Positions 34,708 through 42,856 of a stretch of 59,159 bases of DNA are shown in pieces. A program made the translations under genes and the position numbers. The notes below the pieces were generated by a model. The model was not told the origin of the DNA. It made no database searches and was given only the letters and a program-made list of their open reading frames with translations. Source of the stretch: Planctomycetota bacterium (GTDB taxonomy: Bacteria; Planctomycetota; UBA1135; UBA2386); assembly GCA_021776805.1 (NCBI GenBank), contig JAJFFD010000076.1, forward strand, positions 1 through 59,159. Reading direction: 5' to 3'. The stretch's first letter is position 1. Each line of letters begins with the position of its first letter.

Positions 34708-35253
34708 TCAGTCCTGCATCTCGGCTTCGAGATCCACACCCAATGCGTCCGCGACTCGGTTGATGTAATTGAAGTACGCAGCGACTTGCACGGTGGCATG
34801 GATCTCTTCGTCGCTCGCGCCTTGTTCTCGCAGTGCAGCAATGTCTTCTCGGCAGCAGGCTGCAGGTGTCCTGGTCAGTTTCAAGGCATAGGCGAGCAGG
34901 GCCCGGTAGCGCTCGTCCAGTGCAGCTTCCGGGTTTGCGGAGAGCAGTTGGTCGCGCAGTTCTTCGGGAGCCTGTGCACGCAGGTCCCAGCTATGCGCCT
35001 GCGTTCAATAGAAGCAATCGTTGGCTGCGGATACCTTGACCGCCACCAGTTCGCGAAACCAACGGGGCAGAGGGGAGCGTGGCGTGGTCGTTACGGCAGC
35101 ATAGAAGGTCATGGATGCATCCAGGATCTCAGGCTGGATGGACATCAATTTGATGATGCCGAAGACTCTTCCGGCGCGGGCGATGGCCGCCTGATAAATC
35201 TTGCCAATACGACCCTCGGTCTCTGTGTCGGGAACGGTGCGGATCCAAGCCAC
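34708..35253 (-). CDS. AhpD-like (carboxymuconolactone decarboxylase fold) peroxidase-related protein, probable selenoprotein (CxxU)
   Basis: Read through an in-frame TGA at 35005-35007, the frame encodes 181 residues, the normal length of the peroxidase-related AhpD-like family. The TGA is codon 83 in the context NDC80-F-Y-U83-T-Q-A-H87, exactly the second cysteine of the family's CxxC redox motif. Glu68 and His87 are spaced from it as Glu118 and His137 are in M. tuberculosis AhpD (C130/C133, as I recall). Beyond the TGA, family-like sequence continues (ALLAYALKLTRTPAACC, then GASDEEIHATVQVAAYFNYINRVADALG) to a stop at 34708. Start GTG has AAGGAG 8 nt upstream and lies 3 nt after the tgt stop. 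A bSECIS-like hairpin is at 34966-34988. The role would be thiol/selenol-dependent peroxide or disulfide chemistry in the cytoplasm. A nonsense-mutated pseudogene or base error is the alternative. Confidence 0.8.
34966..34988 (-). promoter_or_regulatory. Candidate bacterial SECIS element
   Basis: On the transcript the sequence GGGACCUG, loop CGUGCA, CAGG-C-UCCC forms 8 base pairs with a single bulged C. It begins 16 nt after the in-frame UGA, so the apical loop starts 24 nt after it. The loop has 6 nt with G as its second base. Published consensus features for bacterial SECIS elements, as I recall them, are a loop about 16-37 nt after the UGA and a G in the first two loop positions; both hold. 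It overlaps codons for residues 89-96, as expected for a bSECIS inside the coding region. An alternative 7-bp stem starts directly after the UGA (ACGCAGG with CCUGCGU) and would compete. Confidence 0.65.
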
Positions 35254-35256
35254 GAT

Positions 35257-36333
35257 CTAAGCTCCTTCGATGTCGGCGCGGATTTCGCGCATCAAGTCCT
35301 GGAAGTAGTGCAGGTTGTGCAGGCTGAGCAGAATTCCCGCGAGCATTTCACCCGAGACCGCAAGGTGGCGGAGGTAGGCGCGGGAGAATTCACGGCAGGT
35401 GTAGCAGGAACAGGCCTTGTCCAAGGGACCGAGGTCTTCGACATACTGCTGATTGCGCAACTTCAACGTGCCTTCCCGAGTGAATGCCTGGTTGTTGCGA
35501 CCATGACGAGTTGCGGTGACGCAGTCGAAGAGGTCGACGCCTGCGCTGATCGCACGACGGAAATCCTCAGGAGTTCCGACCCCCATGAGATAGCGGATCT
35601 TGTTGCTGGGCAGTTCGTCCACCGCTGCGTCCAAGGCGACCTCCATCTGCATCTTGGTCTCGCCGACGCTCAGTCCACCGATGGCGTAGCCATCGAACTC
35701 GAGGGCGCTCATCTCCCGCGCAGAGCTGGCGCGAAGCTCCGGATCGGGTCCGCCCTGAACGATGCCGAATAGGGCCTGGCCGCGTTCCGAGTCACCCCAT
35801 TGGCGATGGATCTCCCGTGCCTCGCGAGCCCAACGTAGGCTGCGATCATTCGCCTGCCGGACGCGCTCAGAAGATGCGTCACCGGCCGGACACTCATCCA
35901 AGACCATGGCGATGTCCGGTCCGAGATCGCGTTGAACTTCAAGGGCGAGGCCCGGAGTCAGTCGCTGTTGGGAGCCATCGATGATGGATCGGAAGCTGAC
36001 ACCGGCATCGTCGACCTTGCTTAGGTGACTCAGGGAGAAGATCTGATAACCACCCGAGTCGGTGAGGATGGGTCCATCCCAAGCCATGAAGCGATGCAGG
36101 CCACCGCAGCGTTTGATGAGCTCATGCCCAGGGCGGAGGAATAGGTGGTAGGCGTTGGCGAGGATGAGCTCACTGCCCGTTGTGCGCAGCTGCTCAGGGG
36201 TAATGCCCTTCATCGCGGCACGCGTTCCAACCGGCGCAAAGCAGGGAGTCTCGAAGCTGCCGTGAGGAGTGTGGTAGCGACCGCGACGGGCGCGACCCTT
36301 CTGCTGCAGGAGTTGGTAGCCGAATGCAGGCAC
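35257..36333 (-). CDS. tgt: Queuine/preQ1 tRNA-guanine transglycosylase
   Basis: About 358 residues from GTG at 36333, 4 nt after the ruvB stop; the longer frame into ruvB is a shadow. The conserved TGT segments are present: YHTPHGSFETPCFAPVGTRAAMKG, LILANAYHLFLRPG, DGPILTDSGGYQIFSL (first catalytic aspartate), DLGPDIAMVLDECP, GYAIGGLSVGE and GVDLFDCVTATRHGRN (second aspartate). The zinc site is CSCYTC followed by the LHNLHY histidine. It exchanges guanine-34 of tRNAs with GUN anticodons for preQ1 in queuosine synthesis. It is cotranscribed with ruvB upstream and the AhpD-like gene downstream. Confidence 0.96.
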   Translation of the reverse strand: MPAFGYQLLQQKGRARRGRYHTPHGSFETPCFAPVGTRAAMKGITPEQLRTTGSELILANAYHLFLRPGHELIKRCGGLHRFMAWDGPILTDSGGYQIFSLSHLSKVDDAGVSFRSIIDGSQQRLTPGLALEVQRDLGPDIAMVLDECPAGDASSERVRQANDRSLRWAREAREIHRQWGDSERGQALFGIVQGGPDPELRASSAREMSALEFDGYAIGGLSVGETKMQMEVALDAAVDELPSNKIRYLMGVGTPEDFRRAISAGVDLFDCVTATRHGRNNQAFTREGTLKLRNQQYVEDLGPLDKACSCYTCREFSRAYLRHLAVSGEMLAGILLSLHNLHYFQDLMREIRADIEGA

Positions 36334-36337
36334 GGGC

Positions 36338-37351
36338 TCAGTCGAAGGGCAGTTCTGCAGAGGCTTGTTCGCCTCTGGCTTCGAGGCCCAGGTGTTGCCG
36401 GGCCCGGTCGGTGGCCAGGCGGCCTCGGGGTGTCCGCAGGATGAGGGCGCAGCGCAGTAGATGCGGCTCGAAAACCTGTTCCAGGGTGTCCTCTGCCTCA
36501 TCTACCATGGCCGCAAGAGTCTTGAGTCCGGTGGGCTCCTGCCGCTCGATCAGAGCACGGAGGATGCGGCGATCCATCTCCTCCAGGCCGAGCTCGTCGA
36601 TGCGCAGACGCCGCAGGCCTTCTTCCACCGCTGGCAGGTCGATCTCTGCCTTGCCCTGCACCTGGGCGAGATCGCGCACCCGGCGTAGGAGGCGCAGCGC
36701 GACGCGGGGTACCCCGCGGCTGCGATCGGCAAGCAGGGTCGCTGGTTCGGCAGCGATCTTGACTTCCAGGCGGTCGGCAGCCAGTTCGAGGATGCGGCGG
36801 ATCTCCTGTGCGGGATAAGGATCAAGGCGCTCGATGAGGCCGAAGCGGCTGCGGAATGCGCCGCTCAGGAGCCCTTCTCGAGTGGTTGCTCCGACCAGGG
36901 TGAAGGGCGCCAGGCTGACCCGGACACTGCGGCCGGCGGGACCCTGCTCGAGCACCACGTCGATCGCACTGTCCTCCATCGCCGAGTAGAGATACTCCTC
37001 CACAGCTCTGGGCAGGCGATGGATCTCGTCCACGAAGAGGATGTCGCTGCGTTCGAGTCGGGTCAGGGTGCCCATCAGATCCTTGGGGCTGCTCAGGGCC
37101 GGGCCCGAAGTCGCCACCAGGGCGCTGTCCATGGAGCTGGCGATGAGGTGAGCCAGGGTTGTCTTGCCCAGTCCGGGAGGGCCGGCGAAGAGCAGATGAT
37201 CCAGAGGTTCCTGCCGCTGACGAGTTGCTTGGATGGCTACGCGCAGGTTTTCACAGGTGCGTTCCTGGCCGATGAAGCCGCTGAAACTGGTCGGTCGAAG
37301 TGCCCGGTCGTAGTCCTGCTCGTCGGGCTGCGCCTGGGCGTCGAAGATCAT
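36338..37351 (-). CDS. ruvB: Holliday junction branch-migration helicase RuvB
   Basis: A 337-residue AAA+ motor with Walker A LLFAGPPGLGKTTLAHLIA, Walker B DILFVDEIHRLPRAVEEYLY, sensor 1 FTLVGATTREGLLSGAFRSRFG and the arginine of sensor 2 in SRGVPRVALRLLRRVRDLA. The C-terminal winged helix has GLKTLAAMVDEAEDTLEQVFEPHLLR. It drives branch migration with RuvA, which is not in this window. First gene of the ruvB-tgt-ahpD-like operon on the minus strand. Confidence 0.97.
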   Translation of the reverse strand: MIFDAQAQPDEQDYDRALRPTSFSGFIGQERTCENLRVAIQATRQRQEPLDHLLFAGPPGLGKTTLAHLIASSMDSALVATSGPALSSPKDLMGTLTRLERSDILFVDEIHRLPRAVEEYLYSAMEDSAIDVVLEQGPAGRSVRVSLAPFTLVGATTREGLLSGAFRSRFGLIERLDPYPAQEIRRILELAADRLEVKIAAEPATLLADRSRGVPRVALRLLRRVRDLAQVQGKAEIDLPAVEEGLRRLRIDELGLEEMDRRILRALIERQEPTGLKTLAAMVDEAEDTLEQVFEPHLLRCALILRTPRGRLATDRARQHLGLEARGEQASAELPFD

Positions 37352-37398
37352 CGCGGTAGGCTAGCAGGAGCCTGCGCGGATGCACGCGCGCCCTCTCA

Positions 37399-37416
37399 TC
37401 GTGCGATGCCGCACGA
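37399..37416. other. Perfect 7-bp inverted repeat upstream of ruvB
   Basis: TCGTGCG, loop ATGC, CGCACGA. It lies 48 nt before the ruvB start, so it would be in the ruvB leader or overlap its promoter. It could be an operator half-site pair or an RNA hairpin. No T-run follows. Confidence 0.3.
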
Positions 37417-37513
37417 GAATTGTACGGTCTGCCACATGGTTCTCTGCGGGCAGCCGCAGCGATTGACCCCAGGAAGGCTATTTAGAGCCGTGGAAGAGCT
37501 CCCGAATGTGCTC

Positions 37514-37542
37514 TTGACCCTTGCGAATAAGTGAGTTATGAC
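37514..37542 (+). promoter_or_regulatory. Candidate sigma-70 promoter for the lipoprotein gene
   Basis: TTGACC at 37514-37519, a 17-nt spacer, then TATGAC at 37537-37542. This gives five of six and four of six matches to the housekeeping consensus, in a GC-rich background where such hexamers are uncommon. It implies a leader of about 130 nt before the ATG at 37682. Confidence 0.4.
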
Positions 37543-37681
37543 CATACGGGATAGGGCCTAGGGGCGATTCGGCTTTGTCGGGCCCGATTCTTGTTTGATG
37601 GCTAGCCTACGATAAGTTTCTCGGACCCCTCACCCCAGCGCCAAGACGCCTCCCGCTTCGCGCCGCGGAGGCCCCCCTGCT

Positions 37682-40600
37682 ATGAAGACGACGCAATTGA
37701 GCAAGTTGCTCCTCGGCATTCCGATCCTCTCCGCCCTCGTAGTCACCAGTGGTTGTAGCGGTGGCGGTAGCAGCAGTAGTGGAAACCGTGGCGAGTTCAA
37801 CGTCTCGTTGATCTCAACAGGGCAAGGTCAGATCTTTCCCTACCGCATCCGCACGACGGACAGCCTGGGAGTGCCCACGCCAAACATCGTCAACATCGAG
37901 TCCATCGATACCTTGCAGATGTTTGCTAGCTCCAGCAATGGCGTGTTGCCGGTGGCGGTCTTTCCTACTACCCCGACTCTGCCCGATGGATCGCCTGGCA
38001 ATCAGTTCATCCTGACGCGCTTTTCGAACAACGTGTTGGTCGAGTCCATCCTCAGTGACTCGCTCTTCAACGCCAGCACCAACTCGGGCCTGACCACTGC
38101 GGTGAGTTTGCTGAACTACGATCCGGGCACCGAGACCCAGACCGTGATTCGGGGGCGTGGCTTCGTAGGCGGCTTTACCTTCATCAACGTCGGTGGACAG
38201 CTGCAGAAGGTCAAAGCTTTGGAGGCCAAGTCGAATGGCGCCGTGACCTTCGTGCATCCTGTGGGCAATGGTTTTCCAGGTGCCATAGACGATGCTTCTT
38301 GGGATCCAAATAATCCTACGGCCCCGGCCTTCAATGGCGTAGCGGATCTCGTAGCGCCCAACAGCTTCACTTTCGTTGCCGACACCAACGGTGCTCTCTC
38401 AGGAGCTCCGGAGCGCTTCGATCCTGCTAGCCAGAACCTCCTGCTGCGCATTGAGGTCAACAACGGCGTCCGCAACACGGACGGCAAGATCCTCGAGCAG
38501 AATCTCTGCACGGCGACGACGGTTGGCGCCGACCCCAATCCGCCGGACGTCTTCGGCTATACCGGCGTGCCGGCGATCTCTCCGGGCAATGGTCAGACCA
38601 ACGTGGATCCCGCCCAACCAATCTTGGTGAGCTTCAACAAGCCCGTTCAACCGACCGATGTGGGCACCTTCTTTTCCACGACCAACCTGACACCCCAGTC
38701 CGGTGGAGTGGCGCTCACCGTGACGGCTGCGGCGCAGACCTTCACCGTGCTGTACTACGCGGATCCGCTGACCTTTGCTGACTACTGCAATTTCCGGCTC
38801 ACCCCGGCCTACGTGCTGCCTGGCGATGCCAATGTGAGCGTCGACGTAAACGCCTCCAGTATTCATGGTCTGAATGGGCCGACCTTGGCCAACTCCGTGA
38901 GTTCCCCATACACCACTGGTGAGGGGCCTGGCCTGGTCAACGCACCGGTTGCTCCGGACGCGATCTATGTGGGCATCGGCGGTTCTGAGCCCGGTGTCGG
39001 TGTGATCGATCTCAACGGTTACGGCCAGGGCACGAGCACTGCGGATCCTGCTACCTCGAACTTCACCAACGATCCCAACATCGGTCAGGCTGGCGTGGTT
39101 CCCACGCTGTCCCAAGGCACCGGTCCAATCGACGCAGGCAGTAGGGGTCGCCTCACCATGGTTGAGGACACCAAGGGCAGCATCCGACTGCTCTCGAGTC
39201 CGCAGGTTGGTGAGGTGGGTGACATTCATATCGGTCCACCCCTGGACCTGGTGTTCAACAACCTGAACATCAATATCAACGTCAACTCATCCAACCAGCT
39301 GAACCCGTCTCTGGTGGTTTCTCAGCCCGGCAACAGCATCTCCATTGCTCCTCACCCGAATCCTCCGAAGCTGATCTTCCCACCGCCGAACGTGGCCATG
39401 GGCATCTTCGGTCAAGAGCCGAGCGTGACGTCTTCCCTCGGCCAGTCCGCCGGACTCACGACGGGTTCGCCGCCATGCCTTTCCGTGGGTCTCAACCTGC
39501 TGATCCAAGGCACACGGCCGGACTTTCCGGCCCACCAGTTCGATGGCAAGTTTGTCGGCCCACAGCCGCCGCCGACTTCGCCGCCGCCACCGCCGGTATT
39601 CTGCCCCTTCTCCTCGAGGCAGCAGATCGGACACTTCCTCTATGTCCTGGATCGACAAAACGACACCATCCTGGTGGTCAACAGCAACCGCTTCACGGTG
39701 CTCGACTCCATCAAGTTGAGTGACCCATTCAACATGGCCTTCTCGCCGACCCTGGCCTTGGCTGCGGTGACCAACTTTGCGTCCTCGACGGTTAGCTTCA
39801 TCGACACCAATCCGCTCAGTCCCACCTTCAACAAGGTGGTCGGTGAGGTGCGTGTCGCACCTGGCCCGACGGAGGTTGCCTGGCAGCCCGATGGCGAGTC
39901 GATCCTGGTGTTGAGCCCCACGAGCAACACCCTGACGACCATTCTCTCCGCTGACCTCAGTCTTCAGAAGGAAGTCTCGGGCAACTTGAATGCGCCGATC
40001 GCCATCGCGGTCACGAGCCGTCAGGTTGCGACGGGCAATACCAGTGGCGTGTATTACGCCTATATTCTGAATGCCAACGGCACCATCGCCGTCTTCGAAT
40101 CCGGCCCGGACGGTGTGAATGGCATCGGCTTCAACGACATGATCGGGACCACCGAGCAGGACTTCCGCCGGGCACGCTTCCTGACCTTTGACTACAACAC
40201 CCAGCAGACCGGTGTCATTGTCACCCATGTGGACGAGTCGGGCCTCGGTGTGGTGTCGCGAATTGAGTTGACTGCCTCGCCGGCAGGTCAGCAGCCTCTC
40301 ACCCAGTTGGCTGGTGGCTTCATCCAGGCGCCGACCTTCCGCCAGAAGATCTGGTCAGTAACTCGCCAAATCGGTGGTGCCAGCCCCAATCAACCGCTGG
40401 GCTCACTGCTCTCGGGTAACACCGCGGTCTCTGTCGCTTTCGACGAGTCCTTCAACAACGGCGTCACCGGCAACCAGATCACGCCCTTCAATACGGGTGT
40501 CTCTGAGTCCTTTATTGGCCACTCCAGTAAGGGCGCCATCTTGCAGGCCGTGTCCTTCGGTGTGTTGGTGCCTTACCGGCCAAGATTCATGTTCATCGCC

Positions 40601-40708
40601 TTGCCCGATGCCGGCGTGATCGATGTCTTCGACCTGGAGTCGCGGGCCAAGATCACCTCGATCCCGGTTCCGCAGGCGAGAGTGCTCGCGACCTACTGGC
40701 GCCAATAG
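37682..40708 (+). CDS. Large lipoprotein with Ig-like and YVTN-type beta-propeller regions
   Basis: A 1008-residue protein with a lipoprotein signal ending in the lipobox VTSGC (Cys25), followed by a Gly/Ser linker. GGAGG lies 10 nt before the ATG. Around residue 300 is a Big_5-like Ig segment (ISPGNGQTNVDPAQPILVSF then NKPVQPTD). From about 650 on there are YVTN/NHL-like repeats: LYVLDRQNDTILVVNSNRF, TVLDSIKLSDPFNMAFSPT, VSFIDTNPLSPTFNKVVGEV and EVAWQPDGESILVLSPTSNT. A proline-rich stretch (PQPPPTSPPPPPVF) divides the two halves. Planctomycetes encode many such membrane-anchored propeller proteins. The ligand is unknown; it may bind surface polymer or act as a structural envelope component. 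Confidence 0.75.
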   Translation: MKTTQLSKLLLGIPILSALVVTSGCSGGGSSSSGNRGEFNVSLISTGQGQIFPYRIRTTDSLGVPTPNIVNIESIDTLQMFASSSNGVLPVAVFPTTPTLPDGSPGNQFILTRFSNNVLVESILSDSLFNASTNSGLTTAVSLLNYDPGTETQTVIRGRGFVGGFTFINVGGQLQKVKALEAKSNGAVTFVHPVGNGFPGAIDDASWDPNNPTAPAFNGVADLVAPNSFTFVADTNGALSGAPERFDPASQNLLLRIEVNNGVRNTDGKILEQNLCTATTVGADPNPPDVFGYTGVPAISPGNGQTNVDPAQPILVSFNKPVQPTDVGTFFSTTNLTPQSGGVALTVTAAAQTFTVLYYADPLTFADYCNFRLTPAYVLPGDANVSVDVNASSIHGLNGPTLANSVSSPYTTGEGPGLVNAPVAPDAIYVGIGGSEPGVGVIDLNGYGQGTSTADPATSNFTNDPNIGQAGVVPTLSQGTGPIDAGSRGRLTMVEDTKGSIRLLSSPQVGEVGDIHIGPPLDLVFNNLNININVNSSNQLNPSLVVSQPGNSISIAPHPNPPKLIFPPPNVAMGIFGQEPSVTSSLGQSAGLTTGSPPCLSVGLNLLIQGTRPDFPAHQFDGKFVGPQPPPTSPPPPPVFCPFSSRQQIGHFLYVLDRQNDTILVVNSNRFTVLDSIKLSDPFNMAFSPTLALAAVTNFASSTVSFIDTNPLSPTFNKVVGEVRVAPGPTEVAWQPDGESILVLSPTSNTLTTILSADLSLQKEVSGNLNAPIAIAVTSRQVATGNTSGVYYAYILNANGTIAVFESGPDGVNGIGFNDMIGTTEQDFRRARFLTFDYNTQQTGVIVTHVDESGLGVVSRIELTASPAGQQPLTQLAGGFIQAPTFRQKIWSVTRQIGGASPNQPLGSLLSGNTAVSVAFDESFNNGVTGNQITPFNTGVSESFIGHSSKGAILQAVSFGVLVPYRPRFMFIALPDAGVIDVFDLESRAKITSIPVPQARVLATYWRQ

Positions 40709-40723
40709 GCGCTAGGCCCAGCA

Positions 40724-40770
40724 AAGCCGAGCTGATCCTGAGAGCAGGCTTCCAAGATCAGCTCAGGCTT
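40724..40770 (+). other. Long imperfect hairpin (14 bp) downstream of the lipoprotein gene
   Basis: AAGCC-GAGCTGATC pairs with GATCAGCTC-A-GGCTT, giving 14 base pairs with a single bulged A and an 18-nt loop, 15 nt after the lipoprotein stop. No T-run follows, so it may be a processing or rho-related structure rather than a classic terminator. Its right arm covers the TTG at 40769, which argues against that codon as the menG start. Confidence 0.4.
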
Positions 40771-40810
40771 GGCTCTGGTTCAACGGCGCTGCCTCAGTCA
40801 TGATGCGCAG

Positions 40811-41509
40811 ATGCCCAGGTCAGCAGAGGTTCGCGACATGTTTGCCCGGGTCGCGCCGCGCTATGACCGAGCCAATCATCTCCTCTCCATGGGGATCGAC
40901 GCAGTGTGGCGTCGCCGTGCTGTCCGCGTAGCTGGTCTGCAATCAGGCGAGCGTGTGCTCGACATCTGCGCCGGGACCGGCGATCTCTCCCTCTGCCTGG
41001 CCCGTCACGGCGCGGAGGTCCTGGCTAGCGATTTCTGCCCGGAGATGATCTCGCGGGCGGCGGCCAAGTCCAAGTCTCTTCCGCAGGCTCGGCGCCCGCG
41101 ATATCTGGTGGCGGACAGCATGTCCCTACCCTTTGCAGATGGGCACTTCGATCTGGTCACCGTCGCCTTCGGGATCCGCAATGTGGAGGATCCGGTTCGT
41201 GGTCTGAGAGAAATGGCGCGGGTGCTGCGTCCCGGTGGGCGGGTCATGGTTTTGGAGTTCAGCAAACCCAAGTTCCCTCTCTTGCGGGGGGCCTATCTGT
41301 TCTACTTTCGTCGCATGTTGCCGAAGCTGGGTAGCTGGATCACCGGCGATCGCAATGGGGCATATGAGTACCTGCCCAGGACTGTCATGGCCTTTCCTGA
41401 GGGTGGGGAATTCTTGGCTATGATGGAGGAGGCCGGGCTACACTCGCCGACGGTCACGCCGGTAAGCTTTGGCATCGCATCGATCTACAGAGCAGAAAGA
41501 CAGTCCTGA
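40811..41509 (+). CDS. ubiE: Demethylmenaquinone (or ubiquinone) C-methyltransferase UbiE/MenG
   Basis: About 232 residues from ATG at 40811 (an in-frame TTG at 40769 sits inside a hairpin). The class I SAM methyltransferase motifs are VRDMFARVAPRYDRANHLLS, GERVLDICAGTGDLSLCLARHG, YLVADSMSLPFADGHFDLVT, FGIRNVEDPVRGLREMARVLRPGGR and VLEFSKP, all typical of UbiE/MenG. It methylates the ring of the prenylated quinone precursor, the last step of menaquinone synthesis. Neighbouring UbiX- and UbiA-like genes support quinone work. The 3' end overlaps the next gene by 41 nt if that gene starts at TTG 41469. Confidence 0.92.
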   Translation: MPRSAEVRDMFARVAPRYDRANHLLSMGIDAVWRRRAVRVAGLQSGERVLDICAGTGDLSLCLARHGAEVLASDFCPEMISRAAAKSKSLPQARRPRYLVADSMSLPFADGHFDLVTVAFGIRNVEDPVRGLREMARVLRPGGRVMVLEFSKPKFPLLRGAYLFYFRRMLPKLGSWITGDRNGAYEYLPRTVMAFPEGGEFLAMMEEAGLHSPTVTPVSFGIASIYRAERQS

Positions 41510-42215
41510 AGCAGAATCGGGATACCTGGGCTGGTCGCGGGATCCTGCCGTCGGGATCTTTGCGGTGCTGCCCCTCTGGCTACTCTACGAAGGTCTCCGT
41601 CTCAGCTTGGCGCCCCAGGAGCGCAATGGCGCCGAGGCGCTGATTACCGACTTCCTTGGTGAGATCGGGCCCCATGCCTTCACGGTGGTGCGGATCGCGA
41701 TGATGTGCGTCATTCTGGTTTCCGCCTGGTCAATCCACCGTCGGCAATTGCCCTGGGGAAGAGTAGTCCTGGTGTCTGTTCTCGAGGGTGCAGTCTATGG
41801 ACTCATGCTCGGACCGGTCACCGCAGCGCTTACCCTGCAGTTCGTGGATCCGGGCAAGCCGCTGATGGCGAGCGCGCTGGTTGTGGATCTCATCGGTTCT
41901 CTAGGCGCTGGGATTTTCGAAGAGACTCTCTTCAGGCTCGGACTGCTCTCCTTGCTTGCTCTCTTGCTGCAACGTGCCTGCCGGGCCATGTCCGTTCACC
42001 CTCTGGTGGGCACATCTCTAGCAGTTCTGATCTCTGCCCTGCTATTCTCCCTCTTCCACCACGTGGGCATCGGTGCGCACCCCTTCGAAATTCATGAATT
42101 CGTTTTTCGCGCCGTGGCCGGGATCATTCTCGGTGCCCTGTTTGTCCTGCGTGGATTCGGCGTCTGTGTCTATACGCACGCCATCTACGATCTGCATTTC
42201 TACCTGACGAACTGA
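41469..42215 (+). CDS. CPBP (CAAX-protease-like) intramembrane metalloprotease
   Basis: About 248 residues with 6-7 membrane helices. The Abi/CPBP motifs are in order: EETLFR (ExxxR) in GIFEETLFRLGLL, FSLFHH in ALLFSLFHHVG, and HxxxD in YTHAIYD. Only TTG at 41469 offers a canonical start, which means a 41-nt overlap with ubiE. Family members are intramembrane glutamate proteases involved in membrane-protein or peptide processing or immunity to bacteriocins. Why it is embedded in a quinone block is not obvious. Its TGA overlaps the ubiX-like ATG by one base. Confidence 0.82.
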   Translation: MASHRSTEQKDSPEAESGYLGWSRDPAVGIFAVLPLWLLYEGLRLSLAPQERNGAEALITDFLGEIGPHAFTVVRIAMMCVILVSAWSIHRRQLPWGRVVLVSVLEGAVYGLMLGPVTAALTLQFVDPGKPLMASALVVDLIGSLGAGIFEETLFRLGLLSLLALLLQRACRAMSVHPLVGTSLAVLISALLFSLFHHVGIGAHPFEIHEFVFRAVAGIILGALFVLRGFGVCVYTHAIYDLHFYLTN

Positions 42216-42856
42216 TGGCCAGCTACTTTCTGGGATTCTCCGGGGGCTCGGGGGCACCCATCGCTCTGCGGCTCATGGAGCAGCTGCTGGAGCGGGGAGA
42301 TTCCCTGCAGCTCGCGGTCAGTGATGCGGGCCGTCAAGTCCTGCGCCATGAAGCGGGCATCCCTGCGGATGACCCAGGCTTTGATCTAGGGCACTTGGTT
42401 GCCCCGGAACTGCGTGCAAACTTGCAGGTGCACGATCTTGGAGCAGTCGCAGCGGCGCCGGCCAGTGGCAGCGCGGAGATCGATGCGGTCCTGCTCTGTC
42501 CATGCAGTATGGGCACCCTCGCGCGAGTGGCGCATGGCTTCAGCAGCAACCTCATTGAACGTGCCGCAGATGTCGCCCTCAAGGAGGGACGTCGCCTGAT
42601 TCTGGTGCCGCGGGAGACACCCTTGTCGAGTATCCACCTGCGCAACATGACTTTGCTTGCGGAGGCTGGGGCGGTGATCTTGCCCGCGATGCCTGGTTGG
42701 TACCATCGCCCGCAGCGGGTGGAGGATCTCATCGACTTCGTCGTCGCCAGGATCCTGGATACCCTCGGCATCGATCACGAATTGGTTCGGCGTTGGCAGA
42801 CTCCCGAAACTGGGACCGGCAGTCCTTGGGACGAGGGCGAAGTGGCCGGCAGCTGA
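42215..42856 (+). CDS. ubiX: Flavin prenyltransferase, UbiX family
   Basis: A 213-residue UbiX-type protein. FLGFSGGSGAPIALRLME is the N-terminal FMN/phosphate-binding start, CPCSMGTLARVAHGFSSNLIERAADVALKEGRRLILVPRETPLSSIHLRNM contains the classic family core, and MPGWYHRPQRVEDLIDFVVARILD forms the C-terminus. It makes prenylated FMN, the cofactor for UbiD-type decarboxylases. In the futalosine route the pair would act on the prenylated quinone precursor. One-base overlaps (TGATG) with both neighbours show tight coupling. Confidence 0.93.
   Translation: MASYFLGFSGGSGAPIALRLMEQLLERGDSLQLAVSDAGRQVLRHEAGIPADDPGFDLGHLVAPELRANLQVHDLGAVAAAPASGSAEIDAVLLCPCSMGTLARVAHGFSSNLIERAADVALKEGRRLILVPRETPLSSIHLRNMTLLAEAGAVILPAMPGWYHRPQRVEDLIDFVVARILDTLGIDHELVRRWQTPETGTGSPWDEGEVAGS

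Larger units (their letters stand above)
37352..37681. other. 330-bp divergent intergenic region between ruvB and the beta-propeller lipoprotein
   Basis: No coding sequence is apparent. It contains a perfect 7-bp hairpin with a 4-nt loop at 37399-37416, a sigma-70-like promoter candidate at 37514-37542 facing the lipoprotein gene, and the lipoprotein's GGAGG Shine-Dalgarno at 37667-37671. Confidence 0.5.

Noticed and set aside
34981..35004. Alternative 7-bp stem starting directly after the UGA
   Set aside because: Real inverted repeat (ACGCAGG/CCUGCGU), but the loop would be only 7 nt from the UGA, too near for a typical bSECIS; kept as a competing fold only.
35005..35253. 82-aa truncated AhpD-like protein as a finished gene
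   Set aside because: Stops in the middle of the redox motif while family sequence continues beyond; selenocysteine read-through is the better explanation.
34051..35772. 573-aa plus-strand ORF across the BNR/PDZ, AhpD-like and tgt genes
   Set aside because: Antisense to three genes with clear family motifs; low complexity of a GC-frame shadow and no recognisable domain.
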